Of a stretch of 64,000 bases of DNA, positions 35,201-46,400 are shown piece after piece (positions within the stretch are counted from its first letter, which is position 1; each line of letters begins with the position of its first letter). The DNA lies in contig DF236977.1 of assembly GCA_000708835.1 (NCBI GenBank), positions 62,978-126,977 on the forward strand. Reading direction: 5' to 3'. The DNA comes from Klebsormidium nitens (lineage: Eukaryota; Streptophyta; Klebsormidiophyceae; Klebsormidiales; Klebsormidiaceae). The notes under the pieces were generated by a model. The model had not been told where the DNA came from. It did not search any database and saw only the letters and a program-made list of their open reading frames with translations. The translations under genes and the position numbers were made by a program.

Positions 35201-37802
35201 CCGAGACCGTGAGAGCGCCTTGCTTTCGGTTAGCGGAACTAACCTGGAACGGGTTTGGAGAAACCACCGCGAAGTTCTTGCTGACCGGCTGCAGGTCGTT
35301 GTAGCCGCACGTGCGGTAGTCCCAGCTGCTGCTGCCGTCTGTGTGCATCTCGTACGGTCCGGAGAAGAATTCGGGGCCGTTCTTGAAGTGCAGCCAGTTC
35401 TGGAGGTCGCAGAACGTGCCTCGGACCTGGAAGAGGGGGACTTGCCATGAGAAGACGTCGGAACGGAAACAGATGCTGACACTCACAGGCCTACTGTGAG
35501 CCAACCTCACTGTTCACATTGCAGCGGATTGACCTCTGAATGAGGCTTTTGGCGTCAAGCAGCCCGAAAACAGGCTGCACACAATTATAATCGGCATTCG
35601 TTCTTTGTGGTAGCGGTACGACTGCCCTTTTCGTGCATAAGAGCTTGTCATCAGAGGGTCTTTCGCCGGCTCACCGTGGAATCCCCCATGAGAATCAGGT
35701 CCGCTCCCGCAAAGCGCCGTCCAAACTCCTCCCTTGAGAAGAACGGTAGCGTGCATTGCCGGGGCACCCACACGTGTTCGTCATCATGCCACTCCTCCAC
35801 CGCCCCAACCGCTTCCAATCCGCACTGATCCGCCAGAACCCCCTTTGAAATCCACTGCCCTCCTAGTGTGCCAACATCAGGACCAGTACACGGTTGACAA
35901 CCTCGCGGGGCAACTTTCGGGTTTGGGAGAACAGTGAGGGTTATGGGGCTTTCCGCAATGAGTTCGTGGTGATGCCAGGGGACGAATTTGGAGTTTGGGG
36001 GGAGAGCGCGGACCGTCCCGTTGGCATGGGAGGTCTTGCAGGAGATCCACAGCTGGTACTCGCCAGGCTGCAAAACAAGGCTGGATGTGAGCAACAAGGG
36101 GCGGCGTGCGACAGACGTTCGAACCTGGGAGTATGTGCAATCTGGGGGCAGTGACCAGCCAAGGAGGAGAGATGTTTTATTCACTCTTGTGGAGGAACGC
36201 CACACATGCAGTTCAGAGAAGGAGACACTGTTGAACACAAGCTTTCCATTGCTCGCCTTGCATCCTGCACTGAGGCATTGCAATCTCGTCGAAAAGCTGC
36301 AACTAATGTAAGCTTAACATTCCAGGAAGCATCCTGATAAATTAACTCTTCTTTATCTGGACGCACGTGTGTCTTTGAATAGGACCAACAGCTTCACTAA
36401 AAGCAACCCATCATTTTCTGTCCTGTCAAGATGGTTCTGTTCAGCAGATTCCTGAGGACATAGAAACTTCCTGCAATCAGCCCCTTTAGAGAAAGCTCTC
36501 CGCGGCAAACAATTGCCTTACCTCATGGGCTGTGTAGCTTCCCCTCAAGATGTGCAGGCCCTCAAACTTCATTTTCACGACAAAGATAGCAGGGCCGGTC
36601 ATCCGAGCATAGCAGTTGTCCTTCCAGCTGCAAGCACGACACAGCCAGTAGGCGGATGATCAGGTTGGCAGTTGACTTGCTTATTCTGCTCAACGACTCA
36701 GTCTTGTCTTGAGATAAACCTACAAGCCAGTACGCGGCTTGTATTGTAAGCAACTTGCCATGTCAAGTGGCAGCATTTCATGTTTGTTTTGGGGGAAAAG
36801 CACGAAACAGGGCAATTGAACAAAAAGGCTATTTTGACAGACAGGCACAGAAACATCCTTCCTGTACTCAACTTATGATGTAGTCAGAGAAATCAGTGAC
36901 GTAACGGATGGACAACGACAGCAAAGCGAAAGAGGACACATTAGTGGACTCAACAAATAGCGGTGGACAGAGGCCTCTGCCTTTTGCCCCTCGGACAGGG
37001 ACAAGCTCTCCTAAGTAGAATAGGTACATCAATTGTTCAGAGGAACCTTTCTTCCGGTTGCCCAATGCTGCCCCGCCTTCTTGTCAGTTGTGTGCCAAAG
37101 AGCTTTTCTCACATACTGCAGTGCATGCATAATAAAAAACAGAGATACTCAAACATATGTTTCTTAAATGCTGCCCCGCACTCACTTGAACACGTTGATG
37201 AAGAAGTAGGTTGGCTCCATCACTTTAGCCCCCCTGGCCCCAGGACCATACACGCACGTGGCTTTCCCCAGTTCGTGCCCTTTGCGGCCACACTGCTCCC
37301 ACTGGTAGGGAACAGCTTGGTCAACCCATGGCAGTTGAACTGCTTGCTCCTCAATGACAGTGTCCTCAGAGTACCCTGCAGAACCTTCCCCTTGCAACGC
37401 CTCCATGCTCCTCTCTTCCAAAGGTCCATCAGGGACTGTCACTTCCAAGTCTGCAACCCCCCTGTCTTGCGCAGCATTGTCCCTGGTAGGACTTCTAGCT
37501 TCTGTCAGACTCGTATTCTGCACTTGGAACTCACGAGTTTCACCTTCTGCTAGTGCCACGCTCATTAGGTCCTCAAGCTGTCCCGTCCTCTCTGCTCTAA
37601 TCTCCTCATTGTCGATGTTCAGGAGGGTTGTAAAGCTGACGCCTTGGATCAGGAACTGACCAGAGGCGGCCTTCTCCAACATGTTCTCATCCGACTGAAG
37701 GCAAGCAATCAGCAGCAGCGCCAGCAGCAGCATTGTGCATCCTGCAACCGTGGGCCTCACAATGCAGTGAAAGCTCGCCCGTAAGCTCCCCAGATCCATC
37801 AT
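32217..37802 (-). CDS. Type II membrane SGNH / PC-esterase-like protein (NXPE/PMR5-like)
   Basis: Nine exons, about 768 residues: 37802-37186, 36627-36522, about 36264-35675, 35426-35244, 34852-34769, 34166-33771, 33330-33244, 32952-32875, 32381-32217 (TAG). Exon 1 has a short N-terminal arm and a signal anchor (MLLLALLLIACLQS), then a Glu-rich stem, as in Golgi type II proteins. Exon 3 holds GEYQLWISCKTSHANG (Ig/filamin-like, as in NXPE) and ends ADLILMGDST, continued by VRGTFCDLQNW: a GDS nucleophile block. Near the end, DVFDMVYARPDRSLDSYHFF offers the DxxH-type partner residues of the PC-esterase fold, and the last exon is Cys-rich (KPCGTLTWKYERCCYVGN). Related plant TBL proteins O-acetylate wall polymers; the substrate here is unknown. 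The exon 2 to exon 3 junction does not keep phase in my model, so a micro-exon or other splice site is missing. The family assignment is moderate. Confidence 0.55.
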
Positions 37803-39541
37803 CTCAGCCCCGTCCTCGGATAATCTATATCAGCAGCCCTGATTCACAGAACTGGCACTGGGGTCAGTGAGCATTTGTTGCTGAGGATTGCAGGCTCAGA
37901 TCTAGCAGACTAGCTGGCCAGTGCCCCATAATGCCACCTTTGGACCCACCTTTGATCCAACTCTCAGAATTGGATGCTTGAAGCGTTCCTTCACCTTTAA
38001 ATTCAAAGCTCACATGAGAGACCGCCCTGGTGGCCACCCTGCCAGCTTGCCCAAAGAAAAGGCAAACCTGCAATGCAATGGCAACATTACTACCGGTGTG
38101 CTTGAAGTTGGAAGAGACACTCCATATATGGTGGCATAAAATACAAGATCGAGCTAGGGAGCTGAGCTGGACCAAGAGTCGAACTAGAGCGGGCCGCACT
38201 GAATAAGCTCCAAATTCTTCAAAGCGGGCAATGGACGTTAATCTGACAGTGACCGTTCAACCATTTGCACGTGCAGCTTTCACGGTTCGATGAGGGTGCC
38301 GAAAAACCCGGACACGTCCAGTATACGATCCATACGCAACGTGAGCCATCGATACAGCGCGAAATTGATCGACGGCAAACATCTGGTATCAAGGCAACGG
38401 TCTACAATGAGCCACCTGGCAGGCGCCTCGCCCGAGAGTGGCTGCTGCGGGATCCCCCAGGACTCACGTGCTCCACTTCTATACGTACTCCACTTCTCCA
38501 CTTCTACTGCAGGCTGTCCGATCTTGACCGATTCATTCATTGTCAAAACCTATATATACCGTAAAAGCAGATGGTCAGACGTACATGGTCCGGTCTCTTC
38601 CGATAGCTTATAATTAAACTTGAAAGTCCATTACATTAGTACGCGTACGGATCATCAGCGGCAACAGCTAGTAATGTGGACTCAACCATGGCGTCTTTTG
38701 CAGAGCTAGCAAAAACTATAGACTACCGATCTGATCGATCATAAATGCATAAATCAATTGCAATTTTGGCCTCCAAGCGATACTGACATGTACAGCCCTT
38801 CAAGTCACGAATATATTTCCGGCTCCAGGTCAAGCAAATCCTTGAACCATGTCCACTTACGTGAGTCAAGCATCTCTCAATCTCAAAAATGGACGGCCAA
38901 AAGATCAGGCCATATCGAATCCAGATTTTAGATGTTTGAAGTGAAGCCAACGGTACCTTTACTTGAGTAAAGATGACAATCACAGACATTTTTGTAATAC
39001 AAAATTGGTTCGTAAGCTGAGTCCAAATGCATGCACCGCGGCGCGCGTGCATACAACAGGGCTGGCGCGGTCTCAAGAATAGCAATGCCCGTTTGGGGGC
39101 CGTTTTGACATCAAGTGCCTCAATAAGCGTCATTTATAATATCCACTATCAATCCAAGTCGAAGTGGCACGTCTGAACGTACCGATCATAGAATCTGAAT
39201 TCCGAAGGATTCCCAAATTGCACCTCACTTTTACGGACGTCTTTTTGAACCTACTGATTACAAGGTTTTGCACGAAGCGTTAGTTCACATGCAAACTCGT
39301 CATGTCTCTACTGAGTGCCGTCCGACCGAAGACCCTTTACAGAATCTCCACATTGATACCTGCATTACATGAAGGTGTCAAAGACGAACTGAAGAACTGT
39401 GCTGATTCAAGAAGCTTGCTCATCGCTACTTCATGTGCTTGTGTGCTGTTCTGAGATGACACGCATGTTTGAGCAACTTGTCAGCTTTGTTTCACATACA
39501 TTCGAAGATATACTCGGGGTTACAGAGGAGGTTCGTCCGCT
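37803..39541. other. Intergenic, upstream of the SGNH-like gene
   Basis: This region lies between two minus-strand genes and should carry the promoter of the SGNH/NXPE-like gene. Open frames at 37864-38199 and 38723-39133 (minus) have no recognisable domain. A further terminal exon of the p31comet-like gene might lie here. Confidence 0.5.
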
Positions 39542-41526
39542 CACCAGGTTTGTTGACCGCCACCGTTCGATAGCAGATCAGACACCATCTGGTCGATCTT
39601 TGATCCAACCAGCACTACCTTCACTACTTGCGCCTGGGAAGAGGAAGCAGATGCAATCTAGAGTCACAAACGGCTTGCTACACCCTTTTTCAGGATTGTA
39701 AAGCATAATCAAGAGTCATTCCCCTAAAAAGCTTGCAATGGATGCAGCACAATAACAAGCACACCAGCGTCTCACCTTTTTGTGATCTAATGGGACATTC
39801 CGCTTAGGAAGAAGGCCTCTAGGGGCTTCTGCTACACAAGCTCCCAGCAGAAGCACGTGCATCTTCTTTGTGCCTGCCAAAAATGGATCTACGAATTCAC
39901 TCAGTATGTAATGCCTTGAAACATTCATCCATTTTCAACTCATCGAGATGCTTCATTAGATCAAACGTTGCCGTTGCGTCCCGGAGCAAGCATAGGTCAC
40001 ATAAAATGGGTGAGCAAGCAAAGATCTCAAGGCATGTCGAGCTTCTTTTACGTGCAGAATCCAGTGGAATGAAAGCACTTGAGTGCACCTCCGCACAGGG
40101 TTTTGAACCAGCTCCAGATCAGGATCTACATCTGTCCATTACTGCACGTGTCAAACCAGCGAAATTGCACGTTCAGTTTCAGACGTACACAACAACGAAT
40201 GCGCCAAAGTACAGGAAAGGGAAGTGCACGTACCTTGGATATTGCCTCCAAAATTCATCCGGCTTGCATTCATCACCAAGGCCCTCACTACCTGCACGTA
40301 CCACTCTGGCCACTGATCATACCACCCCAGCACAGAGAGTGGTGCTAAATCGAAATAAGTTCCTTAGAAGCCGTTGCTGTGCGTGAATTACCCTTTGCCC
40401 AGCCAGTTCGCAAACTCGTAGTTGGTTGCAAGGCATGTTTGTGTCTGCTCACCTTCTTGGCGATGATTTCAATCGGTTTCTGGACGGCGTCAAAATTCTC
40501 GTCCTCCCTTAATAGGCTTACACTGAATTGCTCACGTTGACTGTCTGCAGGCTCAGGCTGTTCGCATATGCTGCTACTGTTGACCTGGATGGTCCCAGAC
40601 TGTGAAGTGGATTCAATAGCATCTGGTTGCCTAAGCTGGTTCAGTACCCTAAAGTCGAACTGGTAGATGATGCTAGGGCGCAACAAGGACGGGCCAATGA
40701 GAAGAACGGCTGCTTTGGAATCTAACGCTGCAATGCTGGTGGCTGTGATTGCATCAAACATTTTTTCAACACCCGCAACGAACTGTAAAACCAGAGGACG
40801 GGGCCCTCGTCAAATCATCATGGACACAGTATCTTAGTCTGAGTAGGCAGTTGCATTAGTGATCAGATTCCAGGACATTGCTGCAGCAACCTGTGCAACT
40901 TGGTTAAATCATAGCAGAGCCTTTGCTACTGCCTGCCACCAAGCGCAGCACTTCAACACTTGGTGGGAAGCAGCATCAGCGTTCGTATCCACTGTTACTT
41001 TCACTACCTTACACCTTGCAACCAGATGTGATGAGGTCCAAGTGCCAACCTTGTAGGTTCTTCGATCTGAGATCTTTCTGCGGGTGGTTCCGAGGTTCTG
41101 AGTAGATCCTGACTGCTGACATGTCGCTTTCAGTGTGTCGTAAATACTGTGGAAGGAGAAGAAAGTGATCAAATGCATGAATTGTTTCCCCTCTTGCAGA
41201 TAGGGTGCGGTGAAATTATGGCCAATGGTTGTTGGATCATGAACGCGAGTATACCCATTAAAAGAGTGAGTCCCTGAATAACATCGTCGAATGTACTTGA
41301 GTAGACATTCCCACTTGGAGGGCAAAAGTGGGGGCTTAACTTGCACGTGGCAATCAAAACGAAGCAGATTGATAGACAGGGGCTGACTTTTAGCTTACCT
41401 TGGCGTCAACCCTTGGTCATACAAGCAGAACTTTACAAGCTCCTGAATGAGATGTGCAGCTGCCTCATGTTCGTAGCCAGAGATTCTGCTCTGCTGCGCC
41501 TCTGAAAGCTGCACCTCAACTTCCAT
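39542..41526 (-). CDS. p31comet-like (MAD2L1BP-type) HORMA protein
   Basis: Supported exons: 41526-41399 (ATG start), 40782-40453, 40291-40234, 39873-39776, 39633-39542 (TGA). Exon 1 encodes HEAAAHLIQELVKFCLYDQG, like the TCELLKHIMYQRQQLP helix of p31comet. The 40782 exon has FVAGVEKMFDAITATSIAAL and VLLIGPSLLRPSIIYQFDF, parallel to the animal LVPRVLILLGGNALSPKEFYELDL block. The next has VVRALVMNASRMNFGGNIQ (compare LRRLFRAIFMADAFSEL), then MHVLLLGACVAEAPRGLLP (compare PLMGTVVMAQGH). The phases from 40782 to 39542 agree (0, 1, 0). p31comet binds closed MAD2 and, with TRIP13/PCH2, takes apart HORMA complexes in the spindle checkpoint and meiosis. At least one exon between 41399 and 40782 is unresolved, and the C-terminus may continue past 39542 (a donor ACCTG/GTGAGC overlaps the stop). 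Identity rests on recalled motif order only. Confidence 0.5.
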
Positions 41527-41875
41527 ACAGGCAAACTAGCTGAAAGTAACCAGGGGATGAATTTCAAAGCAGCAACAATTCTGCAATCATGTTGCAGAGC
41601 TAGAGACTGCGGATTCTCAGACTTGTAGATCAGGAAATGCAGAATTGCCAGCCATCTGCATCTAGCTTCACTGCAGGTCAAAAGGTGGTGACTTGGCCAC
41701 GACTCTGGCAGCCTCAAGCGTGTCTTCGTCGTTGCGAGTGCAGATGGAAGCACTGTCACATGCCGTTCTGCTTTTCAAGAACGGCATCTTCACAAGAAAT
41801 GCTTGTCCAGAGCTCTTATGCTGCATCTTCCACATCCAGCACATCTATATTTTAACAAAATTGGGAAGCGGCTGT

Positions 41876-42062
41876 CCCCTCCCTACTCCCTACTCCCTAC
41901 TGACAGGCAGCCTAAAGTGCCTACTCGCAGCATTAGGAGAGAACAGCCGCCACTGCTGGCACCACTGCCACCAGCATAATTTGCAAGCTGCAGCACCACC
42001 GCTGCGTGCAGTTGGTGGAGTCTGGTCTAGCATTGGTACTAGTAGTAGTACTACTAGCAAAG
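41876..42062. repeat. Short tandem CTACTCC repeats and a TAGTAG hairpin
   Basis: At about 41879-41901 the unit CTACTCC is repeated three times (CCTACTCCCTACTCCCTACT). At about 42036-42058 there is a self-complementary run (GTACTAGTAGTAGTACTACT) that can form a hairpin. Both lie upstream of the p31comet-like start. No function is claimed. Confidence 0.5.
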
Positions 42063-42087
42063 TTACCTACCGGTCCAAGGTAATGAT

Positions 42088-42345
42088 TCCGAATAAATAA
42101 ATAATTATTTGCATTCGGAAAACCGAAGATTCGGATTTTACATTCGGAAAGTGGAAATCCGGAAAGATTAGTTATTTCTGAAATGGTCTTCGGAAGCCCG
42201 AAAACGGCCAAACTCGGCCTGAAAATCCCCTTTCCTAGTGAGAGCATAGGGCATTCGGATTCTTGTCGGAATCAGCATAAATAAATCCACTTTTCTGGTC
42301 GGATTGTCGGAAAATAATTCCAATTAAAATCGTTCGGAATCATCA
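42088..42345. repeat. Cluster of TTCGGA motifs in AT-rich DNA
   Basis: About 260 bp carry seven copies of TTCGGA/TCCGAA (ATTCCGAAT, ATTCGGAAA, ATTCGGATT, CTTCGGAAG and so on) plus near copies (GTCGGAAT, ATCCGGAAA, GTCGGAAA), far above chance for a hexamer. Copies occur in both orientations, so the region can fold. It abuts the foldback element at 42366. It may be a decayed subterminal-repeat zone of a transposon or a cluster of protein-binding sites. Confidence 0.5.
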
Positions 42346-42365
42346 CTTTGGATTATGGTAGTCTG

Positions 42366-42718
42366 CTGCCAGAGCGGGGACAAGGAGAATAAGTCTTCGC
42401 AGGATCGGAGCCGGGGACACTGTTGGGAAGGTGGTCACTGACGTCAGGCTGGGCTTTAGCCTTTGAAGTTGGATCTAACCGTCGATGATCTCGAGGAACT
42501 CAATCTGACGGTGGGAAGGACACTCTGAGTGGGACCTGCACAGGTTGTGCCCCGGATTAGTCCCGAGGAAGAGCCGTCGATCCTGTGTCCAGGGAAGCAT
42601 CAAGGGCTGAGAGCACCGCCCTGGGACCACACTCCGACAGGGTGACACCGTCCAATGGCAACAGCGCCCCCGGTTCCGATCTTGCGAAGACTTATTCTCC
42701 TTGTCCACGCTCTGCCAG
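42366..42718. mobile_element. 353-bp foldback (MITE-like) element with 59-bp terminal inverted repeats
   Basis: The left end 42366-42424 (starting CTGCCAGAGCGGGGACAAGG) and the right end 42660-42718 (reverse complement starting CTGGCAGAGCGTGGACAAGG) match at 53 of 59 positions by eye, sharing the block ACAAGGAGAATAAGTCTTCG. The roughly 235-bp interior is GC-rich with no open frame. The size, long inverted ends and lack of coding fit a non-autonomous DNA transposon (MITE). I could not see a clear target-site duplication, so the superfamily is not assigned. It lies between the divergent p31comet-like and CYP97B genes. Confidence 0.65.
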
Positions 42719-43448
42719 TGCTGGGTCTGTGCAGCTGGTTGAGTCTGATCTGTGCGCGCTGAAAACGCGCAGCTTCAGCCAGCTAGCTCCAGATATAGAT
42801 AGGTAGCTTCAGAAGTCCAGACGGACCCCCGGGGCAGGGCCAGACCTCCTTGGAGAAGTCGGGTTTTTCTTGCCGAGGAAATGACCGGCTGTTAAAGACT
42901 TCAGCCTTTCAGGCTTCCTGTGTTGCTTGTCACCCTTTGTGGAATTTAGAGGCAGAGAAACGTCAGGCGAGCTGCTGCCGGTTCGCTTCGAAGAAGAGAA
43001 GCCCCCGGGCACGGCTCTTTGCCCCGGGCTTCGTGCTGAGTGGATAAAATGTGCTGGCAACGTGGCGCCTTGCGTTGCGAAGTCGATGAAATGAAGGGCT
43101 CACAAACCAGCATTTGAGCTGAGCAGCAATGCAACGCAGCTCAGCTTGACTTGCAACTTCTGCCAGCAGAATGTGGCAGAATGGTCGTCTCAGGTCGTCT
43201 TTCGTTTATAGCTGCAGCTGTGATTCTGCCCTCAGAGGCGAAAAGGCTGGTCGTGGTTGTGGTTTGATGGGCCAAGCAACCAACTGTGCATTGAGTTGGT
43301 AATGGTGCTCACCACCGGTTGGGTTGAAGAGATTGTGCACGAGTTTTGTATCCAATTTGATTTTTAGTGAGGGTGCTTGAGTTCTCTGATCATCATAAGC
43401 AAGTCCTTGTTACTCGTCTTTGTTGCATTGCGTTGATCAGCGGGTAGG
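42719..43448. promoter_or_regulatory. Probable CYP97B upstream region
   Basis: No coding exon is recognised between the foldback element and the CYP97B ATG. Sequence content is ordinary; no box is called. A small purine-poor stretch precedes the start codon region. Confidence 0.25.
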
Positions 43449-46400
43449 ATGGCGGGCGCCTCAAGCTGTGCGGTGGTAATGCAGACAAGATGTGTGGAGC
43501 TTGCATTTGCTGCTCCAAATAGATTCCGACAATCTCCATCAGCTTCCCACCATGCAATGAAAACTGGCAGCAGCCACCTGTCAAGTCTTGGGAGTACCTT
43601 TGTGGGTAGTGCAATACATGCAGGCCAATCACCACAAAGCATGAGTAAGGAGACCACACGAATGTGGATCAGAATGTTAGCAGGACGACATTGCCTCTAC
43701 TCTACGCTTGTTGCGAGGGCTTCCATGAAGGGACCTCATCTAAGGTCTCTTTTTAGTATTTTTAGGGGAAAAGCATCCAACAGTGTGCAGGTGCACACCT
43801 CTAGACATGTCAAAATACACTCTTGTAAATTCCTCACACAGTCATCTTCCATCCTGAAACGTATCGTCTGTTGACAGACTCTCTTGACCTGGCTCCCAAT
43901 CCATGCCTGTAAGCCAGAGACTCCTACTGTCTCACCCTTTCCTGTTTTGGTGCTGACAGACTGCCGTCCCAAAAGGCTAGGTGGGGCCAGGGCTGCCATT
44001 GAGGAGGAGAATGCAGGCCGGTACTCGAGAGAGGAGATAGAAAGGCAGCACAAGTTGCTGGCTGAAAAGATCGCATCCGGCTCTTACTCCGTGAAAAGAA
44101 GACCGTGAGCCGCCCAGTGCTGCGCGAACTCCTTGTTCCCTATTATCCACTGGCAGCAATTGGCACCTGCAACATCCAAGCTCTACATCGTTTTCAGCAT
44201 TAGTACCTTTTGAGAGGACTGTTCAGAGCGGCCTGTCAATAATCTGAGTGGAACAATGGTACTTGATTTATCAAACATTTACTTGTCATAAAGCTCCCAG
44301 TGATCAACACTATACTGTGGGACATCAAGGCAAGTGTCTGGTTGAACTCATACAATTTAGAATGTCTGAACAGTCTGGTCCCCGACCTGACAATCTCTGC
44401 ATTTCCTAGCACCATCGCTCCTTTCTCCTTTCTCCTTTGACCAAACACTTTGCTTCTCTTGCCTTGTTGCAAAAATCACAGCCTGCATTGATTGATCCAT
44501 CTCGCACCACAAGGCTCTCTTCCTGCTGTCCTCTTCACACTTAGCGGCCTCATGTTTCTTTTCAGCCCTCCTTAGCTGTCCTTTTGTTCTGCCTTGATGC
44601 CACTCCAGCAATTCTTTGAATCACTCACATTGATAAACATCAATCATGTTAACCCATGGTTCAACTCACTAACCCTGTTCCTGGGGTCCGCCACAGCCCC
44701 GGCGGCCTTCTCCGATTGCGGCGTGTGCTGGCGCGGGCTGGGCCCCCAGGCCGCGGCGCTGCAAAGCTGCTGGCAGACATCGAGCGCGGGTGGCGCCTCC
44801 TGGTTTCCGCCAATATGCCGGAGGCCCGGGGAGACATCCGAGAGATTGTTGGCCAGCCAGTGTTCGTGCCGCTCTACCGGCTGTTTCTGGTGTATGGGGG
44901 AGTCTTCCGCCTTTCCTTTGGCCCAAAGGTGAGGGTCGATTCGGGTCACAGCTTAATTTGTTTGACCAAAATCTTAAAAGTTCGGATACTGCAAAGGCTT
45001 CCTGTACTCCTTTCTCAAGTTGTCGTGTTTCTTGAACAGCAGATAACCTACTTCATTGAATTTCCTTTTAAGATGCTGCAGCAATGGTCTCTGTTCTGGT
45101 GATACTGACCGTTGCTCTGCTTTTCATGTGCAGTCTTTTGTGATCATTTCCGACCCACTCGTGGCGAAACAGGTTCTGTTCAAGAACGCAAAGAATTACT
45201 CCAAGGTGAGCAGAACCCTCAGACAAAGGATTTTTGTGATGGATGGCCGCTGCTATTTTCTCAATCTTATGTGATGCCGACAACGTCAAAAAGAATTGCA
45301 TGGGTCTCGACAAAAGATCTCTGAAAGTTTGAACATTTCAGCAGAGTCCATACCGAAAACAGACGAAGTGAGCAGGATTTGATTAAGAGACCATCCGATT
45401 GGTGGTTGTTTTCACTCAGGCAATTCCTGTATCAAAATTGCTTGTCTTGTCCAAAAGAGCGTCAAACAGGCACTGTGACAAAAGTTGTGGCGGGGAGATT
45501 AGATCGGGACAGACCCGTTTACTAAGTTGTTTTCTGCTTACTTGTTTGTGCAGCTTGTTCAGGATTTAAACAACCAGCAGGTTGCAATCACCTAACTTGT
45601 CTTGTGGCTCGTCACCTCTAATCTGCCTTTGAAAACGATGAAAGCGTCCGTGTATGCTTTGCAGGGGATCCTGTCAGAGATTTTGGAGTTTGTCATGGGC
45701 ACCGGACTGATCCCTGCTGATGGGGAGGTCTGGAAAGTGCGTCGGCGGGCAGTGGTGCCTGCGCTGCACAAAAAGGTGAGCCCCTTGGCAGCGTCACCTG
45801 AGACTTGGCAGCAAAGTCCCTATTCCGACCAGAGAATCAATGCAGAATGACGAGGGACGTGAACATCGGTCATTCCAACGCTCGACTGTGTGAACAATGT
45901 GCTCCAGTGTCTTTCCTCGGAGTATGACACAACCTGCCAATCGTATTCCGACAATGGCCATTGCACTCCAAGTTTCTTACTTCGAAAGCACCTTAGCTTC
46001 GCAAATTAGAGTTTCTTCAACCCCCAGCTGTTGGTTGTGCTTCAGATAGCGCTTGACAGCAATTCATTTCTTTGTCCAGTACGTGGCGGCCATGGTATCG
46101 CTGTTTGCTCGATGTGCGGACCGGCTAGGCGATAAACTAGAGGCGGCTCATAAGAAGGGCGAGTCGGTCGAGATGGAGTCCCTGTTTTCGAGAATGGCCC
46201 TCGACGTGATCGGCAAGGCCGTGTTCAACTACGAGTTCGACTCCCTGTCACACGATACTGGCATCGTTGAGGTGAGGGACTTGCAAACAGTCGACTTTAA
46301 ATCTGGGCGCTTTCCGGTTAAGGGATGAGCCACAATGAGGCCGAACCTGGCAGAGGAGCAAAGCGAACAGCATAGGGGGAGATGTGGTTTGTTGGACTGT

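Noticed and set aside
36963-37553. 196-codon plus-strand frame
   Set aside because: It is antisense to the first exon of the SGNH/NXPE-like gene, which has a coherent signal anchor and correct splice phase.
40909-41346. 145-codon minus-strand frame beginning VKPPLLPSKWECLLKYIRR
   Set aside because: The first 20 residues might be the missing p31comet-like exon, but the acceptor phase did not fit and the rest is unconvincing, so it is not called as an exon.
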